From the NCBI GenBank assembly GCA_041309225.1, contig JBFYZZ010000163.1, positions 1-8,315 on the forward strand: DNA of 8,315 bases, given 5' to 3'. Below, piece after piece: positions 6,115 through 8,315 of the stretch (position 1 is the stretch's first letter; each line of letters begins with the position of its first letter). Under the pieces are notes generated by a model. It saw only the letters and a list, made by a program, of their open reading frames with translations, had not been told where the DNA came from and did no database searches. The position numbers and the translations under genes were made by a program. This stretch comes from JAFGLY01 sp041309225. GTDB lineage: Bacteria > Myxococcota_A > UBA796 > JAFGLY01.

Positions 6115-7833
6115 TCACATCCCGCCGCCGCGGAGGACGTACGCCGCGTCGGCCCAGGTCCCGACCACGAGGTCGATCCGCTCGTCGCCGTCCGTGTCGC
6201 CGAGGGTGAGCGAGCTCCCCGCGTATTCGCCGGTCACCTCGCCGAGCAGCTTCGCGTCGGCGTCCGAGGCGACCATTGTCCCGGCGACCGGCCCGTACAC
6301 GACGTAGACCGCCCCGGCCCACTCGGCGTCCGGGCCGTCGTGCGACCCGGCGAACAGGTCGACGGCGCCGTCGCCGTCCAGGTCGCCCGAGGCCACCGCC
6401 ATGCCCACCTTGTCCCCGGAGTCCCCCTCGAACCTCGCGTCCGCATGGGCGAGTTCCACGGTGCCGGCGGCGGGCCCGAACAGGACGTAGGCCGCTCCGG
6501 AATTGCGCTCGGGACCATCGTGGCACGGCGCGCCGACGACGATGTCGCCGATGCCGTCGCCGTCCATGTCGCCGGCCGCGACCGGGGCCCAGGCGCAGTC
6601 GCCGGCTTGGCCCAGGAGCTTGGCGTCGGCATCGGCCAGGTCCAGCGTGCCGGTGACCGGCCCGTGCACGACGTACACGGCGCCCGCCGTGTCGCCGCCC
6701 TCGTCGTTGTCCTCGGCGGCGATCAGGACGTCCGCCACGCCGTCGGCGTCCACGTCGCCCACGGCGACCTGGCCTCCCGCGTAGTCCTCCACGCCCTCTC
6801 CGAGGAACTTCGCGGCCGCCGCGGACAGCACGGTGGTCCCGCCGGCCGGCCCGAGGACGAGGTACGCGGCCCCGGCGAAGCTCGCCCCGGTGCTCTCGCC
6901 CTCGGCGCCGATGAGGAGGTCGTCGAGGCCGTCGTCGTTCACGTCGCCAGCCGCCACGGCCCCGCCCGCGAAATCGAGCTCGTCTTCGCCGAGGAGCCGG
7001 GTGTCGGCCAGGGACAGGTCCGTCGTCCCGCTGGTGGGCCCACGGACGACGTAGGCTGCGCCCTCCCGGTCGGCCCGCGTGCTGACCTGCTTGGCCCCCA
7101 CGAGGAGATCCGCGAAGCCGTCGCCGTCGATGTCCCCCGTCGCGACCGCACAGCCGGCCCCGTCGTACAAGTCCTCTCCGACGAGCTTCGCCTCGGCCGA
7201 CGACAGGCTGGTCGTGCCCTCGAGGGGACCGAGGACGAGGTAGGCGGCGCCGGCGTAGGCCCCACCCGTGCCCTCGTACTCGGCCCCGACGAGGAGGTCG
7301 TCGATGCCGTCGCCGTCCACGTCGCCCGAGGCCACGGCCGTGCCCGCGCGGTCGCCGGTGTGCTCGCCCAGGAGCTTCGCGTCGGCCACCGAGAGGTCCA
7401 GGATCCCGGCCAGCTCGCAGGGGCTGCCCGTGCCGTCGCAGTCGTCGTCGATCCCGTTCTCGCAGATCTCCTCGGCTCCGGGGTGGACGTCCGGGTTCCC
7501 GTCGTCGCAGTCGCCGTCGGCGATGGTCCAGCCGTCGCCGTCGGCGTCGGTGGGCCCCGTGTCCACGTCGGTGTCGGTGTCCACGTCGCTGTCGGTGTCC
7601 GTGTCGGTGTCCGTGTCGGCATCCGTGTCGGTGTCCGTGTCGGTGTCGCTGTCGGTGTCCGCGTCCGTGTCGGCCTCCTCGCAGTCCGGGGATCCGGCGC
7701 ACCCCTCGTCGTCGCAGTCGAAGAGCCCGTCGCCGTCGTTGTCGGCGCCGTCGCGGCAGTCCCCGCTCGCAGTGCCCTCCGAGCGCGGGCCGCAGGCCAC
7801 GAGGCCGAGCGCGAGAAAGGCGGAGCGGAGCAT
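6115..7833 (-). CDS. Surface lipoprotein with MopE-type Asp-rich motifs, Asp-Thr linker and seven FG-GAP repeats
   Basis: The 572-residue protein starts with a short lipoprotein signal, MLRSAFLALGLVAC, lipidated at Cys14. GGAGG eight bases upstream of the ATG at 7833 decides the start over an in-frame ATG at 7899. Residues 25-51 form a Cys/Asp-rich module (CRDGADNDGDGLFDC and following). An almost pure Asp-Thr linker spans 54-92. DADGDGWTIADGDCDDGNPD (97-116), then PGAEEICENGIDDDCDG (118-134), is the MopE-type putative metal-binding motif. Seven FG-GAP repeats follow, each with a Dx[DN]x[DN]G calcium loop, starting at 171, 234, 297, 360, 422, 484 and 546. This ~62-residue spacing predicts an integrin-alpha-like seven-bladed propeller. 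The last loop (DTDGDERID) is altered, lacking the usual Gly after Asp550. By family knowledge the propeller binds calcium and an unknown ligand, with the linker holding it off the membrane. It lies downstream of a non-coding tandem array and precedes the nucleotidyltransferase by 59 bp. Confidence 0.93.
   Translation of the reverse strand: MLRSAFLALGLVACGPRSEGTASGDCRDGADNDGDGLFDCDDEGCAGSPDCEEADTDADTDSDTDTDTDTDADTDTDTDTDSDVDTDTDVDTGPTDADGDGWTIADGDCDDGNPDVHPGAEEICENGIDDDCDGTGSPCELAGILDLSVADAKLLGEHTGDRAGTAVASGDVDGDGIDDLLVGAEYEGTGGAYAGAAYLVLGPLEGTTSLSSAEAKLVGEDLYDGAGCAVATGDIDGDGFADLLVGAKQVSTRADREGAAYVVRGPTSGTTDLSLADTRLLGEDELDFAGGAVAAGDVNDDGLDDLLIGAEGESTGASFAGAAYLVLGPAGGTTVLSAAAAKFLGEGVEDYAGGQVAVGDVDADGVADVLIAAEDNDEGGDTAGAVYVVHGPVTGTLDLADADAKLLGQAGDCAWAPVAAGDMDGDGIGDIVVGAPCHDGPERNSGAAYVLFGPAAGTVELAHADARFEGDSGDKVGMAVASGDLDGDGAVDLFAGSHDGPDAEWAGAVYVVYGPVAGTMVASDADAKLLGEVTGEYAGSSLTLGDTDGDERIDLVVGTWADAAYVLRGGGM
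7558..7674 (-). repeat. Hexanucleotide-type coding repeat for the Asp-Thr linker
   Basis: On the plus strand this tract is a run of GTGTCG/GTGTCC-like six-base units with variants such as CTGTCG, GCGTCC and CACGTC. On the coding strand they read as GACACG/GACACC, giving Asp-Thr pairs with a few Asp-Ala, Asp-Ser and Asp-Val. The frame is kept by any change of one whole unit, so the linker can lengthen or shorten by slippage without breaking the gene. Such Asp-Thr linkers are common between anchor and propeller in this protein style. Confidence 0.85.
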
Positions 7834-7841
7834 GCCGGGAT

Positions 7842-7846
7842 CCTCC
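7842..7846 (-). promoter_or_regulatory. Ribosome binding site deciding the FG-GAP lipoprotein start
   Basis: GGAGG reads on the minus strand at 7846-7842 and is eight bases from the ATG at 7833. It matches the anti-Shine-Dalgarno and places the start directly before the lipoprotein signal, rather than at the in-frame ATG at 7899. Confidence 0.75.
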
Positions 7847-7866
7847 CGTACGGTCCTCGCATCGTA

Positions 7867-7890
7867 CCACGGGTGGCTGGGGCCACGTGG
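7867..7890 (-). promoter_or_regulatory. Two CCAC/GTGG palindromes upstream of the FG-GAP lipoprotein gene
   Basis: CCACGGGTGG (7867-7876) and CCACGTGG (7883-7890) are palindromes of the same half-site, with centres 15 bp apart. A further perfect palindrome CCGTACGG lies at 7846-7853 beside the ribosome site. Just downstream of the pair on the minus strand is TACGAT (7866-7861), a weak -10-like hexamer, so the pair would overlap the -35 region. A dimeric regulator site is an inference; GC-rich sequence makes short palindromes common. Confidence 0.3.
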
Positions 7891-7930
7891 ACCCGTCATC
7901 CCGCCCTCCGCACGCTCTCCGTCGTGGCCG

Positions 7931-8106
7931 GTGTCTCGTAACTCCCCGAGTGATCCGTCACCTGCCCGGTTGCGAGACGCTCCTGCGGGTGGGTGTCTCG
8001 AAAATCCCCGAGTGATCCGTCACTCGCGCGGTTGCGAGACGCTCCTGCGGGTGGGTGTCTCGCAAATCCCCGAGTGAGTCGTCACCTGCCCGGTTGCGAG
8101 ACGCTC
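7931..8106. repeat. Three tandem copies of a 52-bp palindromic element at a 62-bp period
   Basis: Cores begin at 7931, 7993 and 8055, each opening with GTGTCTCG. The first two cores are each followed by the same ten-base spacer, CTGCGGGTGG; similarity stops after 52 bases of the third copy. Copies 1 and 2 differ at 5 positions, copies 1 and 3 at 4. Each core has outer arms GTCTCG and CGAGAC (core positions 3-8 and 43-48), extending to a perfect GTCTCGCAA/TTGCGAGAC in copy 3. An inner stem GTGA/TCAC closes a four-base loop (TCCG in copies 1 and 2). In copy 2 this inner stem extends to a perfect seven pairs, CGAGTGA/TCACTCG. No coding frame fits. The array lies between the probable sulfatase end and the FG-GAP lipoprotein gene. 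Confidence 0.9.
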
Positions 8107-8130
8107 GGGTCCCTCCACTCCCTTCCTGGC

Positions 8131-8166
8131 GCTGACCGTCAGCCTGGGCTTCGGCCGGTAGCGGCC
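8131..8166 (-). terminator. Palindrome cluster after the probable sulfatase stop, possible terminator
   Basis: The cluster starts 28 bases past the sulfatase stop on the minus strand. It contains GGCCG (8153-8157) pairing with CGGCC (8162-8166) around a four-base loop, the overlapping GGC-TTCG-GCC (8147-8156), and GCTGACCGTCAGC (8131-8143). There is no T-run, so intrinsic termination is uncertain; the position suits 3'-end formation. The interval 8107-8130 between it and the tandem array shows nothing recognisable. Confidence 0.3.
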
Positions 8167-8194
8167 TCCGACGGGCGACTCCTGGCTGGTCCCC

Positions 8195-8315
8195 CTACTC
8201 CACGTAGCCCAGGGCCTCGAGGTGCGACAGGAGCCTCGGGGCGCCGGAGGGCAGGGGCGCATCGGGGGGCGCCGGCACGACCTGGAGGTCGACGGTCCAC
8301 GCCGCGGCCCCGTGC
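8195..8315 (-). CDS. C-terminal end of a probable sulfatase (alkaline phosphatase superfamily), truncated by window edge
   Basis: Only the last 39 codons and a TAG stop (8197-8195) are in the window. The tail ends LLSHLEALGYVE. The pattern [LH]-L-x-A-L-G-Y-[VL]-[ED] at the extreme C-terminus is typical of many bacterial sulfatases and related phosphatase-superfamily hydrolases, which often end LRALGYLE or similar. The preceding strand AWTVDLQVVPAPPD fits a C-terminal subdomain, but no catalytic residues are visible, so the family call rests on the tail alone. If correct, the enzyme cleaves sulfate esters, probably outside the cytoplasm. Gene direction matches the FG-GAP lipoprotein, but the 361-bp gap with palindromes and a tandem array suggests separate transcription. 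Confidence 0.55.
   Translation of the reverse strand, partial: HGAAAWTVDLQVVPAPPDAPLPSGAPRLLSHLEALGYVE

Noticed and set aside
6086..7870. 594-residue minus-strand open frame shifted from the FG-GAP gene
   Set aside because: It is Arg/Gly/His-rich with no repeats of a known family, while the overlapping frame has a lipobox, MopE-type motif and seven FG-GAP repeats.
5866..7941. 691-residue plus-strand open frame with Val-Gly-Val-Arg runs
   Set aside because: It is the mirror of the FG-GAP lipoprotein; the Val-Gly repeats are the antisense reading of the Asp-Thr tract.
7931..8106. CRISPR array
   Set aside because: The whole 62-bp unit, including the ten-base spacer, is conserved between copies 1 and 2; there are no variable spacers and no cas genes.
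8020..8262. 80-residue minus-strand open frame
   Set aside because: It crosses the stop of the sulfatase-like gene and the palindromic array; the composition is non-coding-like and the alternative frame ends in a recognisable sulfatase tail.

Overview
The window is very GC-rich (visibly above 70 percent, with only one short AT-rich patch near 6074-6079) and almost fully coding. Several features suggest a Myxococcota-like bacterium: a lipoprotein with MopE-type Asp-rich motifs, a long Asp-Thr linker and FG-GAP repeats; a second lipoprotein built from RCC1-like C...CWG repeats; and a kinase-fold protein with no catalytic residues. This assignment rests on protein style, not on a marker gene.

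Layout. Bases 1-881 (minus strand, cut by the left edge) encode a probable pseudokinase. It is divergent from a plus-strand run of four genes: an exported protein of unknown function (1009-2175), a GNAT acetyltransferase (2206-2640), a DUF2156 / lysyl-phosphatidylglycerol-synthase-C-like protein (2633-3544, overlapping the GNAT gene by 8 bp) and a membrane-anchored alpha/beta hydrolase (3604-4452). This run converges, with a 6-bp gap, on a minus-strand group. In order of transcription that group is: the C-terminal end of a probable sulfatase (8315-8195), a 361-bp non-coding interval, the FG-GAP lipoprotein (7833-6115), a stand-alone nucleotidyltransferase (6055-5486) and the RCC1-like lipoprotein (5388-4459).

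The 361-bp interval 7834-8194 holds the most unusual non-coding structure: three tandem copies of a 52-bp core at a strict 62-bp period. Each core can fold into a nested hairpin. Between the array and the lipoprotein gene lie two CCAC/GTGG palindromes and a good Shine-Dalgarno sequence.

Functional reading. The minus-strand group looks like cell-envelope accessory genes: two lipoproteins, each predicted to carry a seven-bladed beta-propeller, flank one nucleotidyltransferase. The plus-strand run looks like a small acyl/aminoacyl-transfer and hydrolase operon whose substrates cannot be read from sequence. I see no complete defence system, mobile element, CRISPR array, tRNA or rRNA. The most plausible undescribed elements are the 62-bp palindromic array and the pseudokinase / exported-protein divergent pair; neither can be given a function from sequence alone.
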